This document shows positions 22,971 to 23,002 of a DNA stretch of 23,002 nucleotides, one piece after another. This stretch comes from an uncultured Dysosmobacter sp. (GTDB lineage: Bacteria; Bacillota; Clostridia; Oscillospirales; Oscillospiraceae): NCBI GenBank assembly GCA_934597465.1, contig CAKTSC010000004.1:1-23002 (forward strand), given 5' to 3'. Position 1 is the first letter of the stretch; the number at the start of each line of letters is the position of its first letter. The position numbers were made by a program, and so were the translations under genes. The notes under the pieces were generated by a model. It saw nothing but the letters and a program-made list of their open reading frames with translations. It was not told where the DNA came from and did not search any database.

Positions 22971-23002
22971 GGAAGGAGGGAGACCCCCTGTACTATCACA
23001 GT
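22971..23002 (+). other. Ribosome-binding site and possible start of the next gene
   Basis: GGAAGGAGGG (22971-22980) is a strong Shine-Dalgarno sequence 12 bases after the MerR-RDD stop. No ATG, GTG or TTG follows at a useful distance; CTG at 22988-22990, seven bases downstream, would read Met/Leu-Tyr-Tyr-His-Ser to the window end. The next gene may start there. Confidence 0.4.

Overview
The window is a GC-rich stretch with strongly G/C-biased third codon positions, ordinary Shine-Dalgarno sequences and near-consensus sigma-A promoters. A class B sortase, PHP-type CpsB phosphatase, BY-kinases, LCP protein and M56/BlaI pair all point to a high-GC anaerobic Firmicute of the gut Clostridia (Oscillospiraceae-like). 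This is inference from gene content and style, not a database match. No rRNA, tRNA, CRISPR array, transposase or phage gene was seen.

Left end, minus strand (1-2197): a promoter drives an 81-residue secreted peptide that carries its own sortase signal (SPQTG), then an intrinsic terminator, then a class B sortase overlapping an LCP-family protein that runs off the window. This looks like a small cell-wall anchoring unit.

Centre, plus strand (2483-11318): a promoter that diverges from the first starts one tightly packed operon. It encodes a membrane CapD-type sugar-nucleotide dehydratase, a CpsB/YwqE-type PHP phosphatase, a membrane-anchored Ig-like protein, two tandem Wzz-BY-kinase fusions with Gly-Tyr repeat tails, a short S24/S26-type peptidase and an ABC exporter. 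It has the control proteins of a capsule/exopolysaccharide system but no glycosyltransferase, flippase or polymerase inside the window.

Right half (11370-22959): a run of small regulatory units. A TetR repressor with a palindromic operator is followed by a 36-residue membrane peptide. A convergent Crp/Fnr regulator has a structured leader. A MarR repressor with its operator is followed by a heterodimeric ABC exporter whose two ATPase halves are complementary in their degenerate motifs. A BlaI/MecI repressor overlaps an unusually large (1227-residue) M56 sensor. Last comes a MerR DNA-binding domain fused to an RDD-type membrane domain and an extracytoplasmic tail. The right end cuts off just after a strong ribosome-binding site.

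The most unusual items are the membrane-tethered MerR-RDD regulator, the giant M56 protein with a lipobox-like motif at the junction with its outer domain, the tiny sortase substrate, and the unequal pair of tyrosine-tailed BY-kinases.
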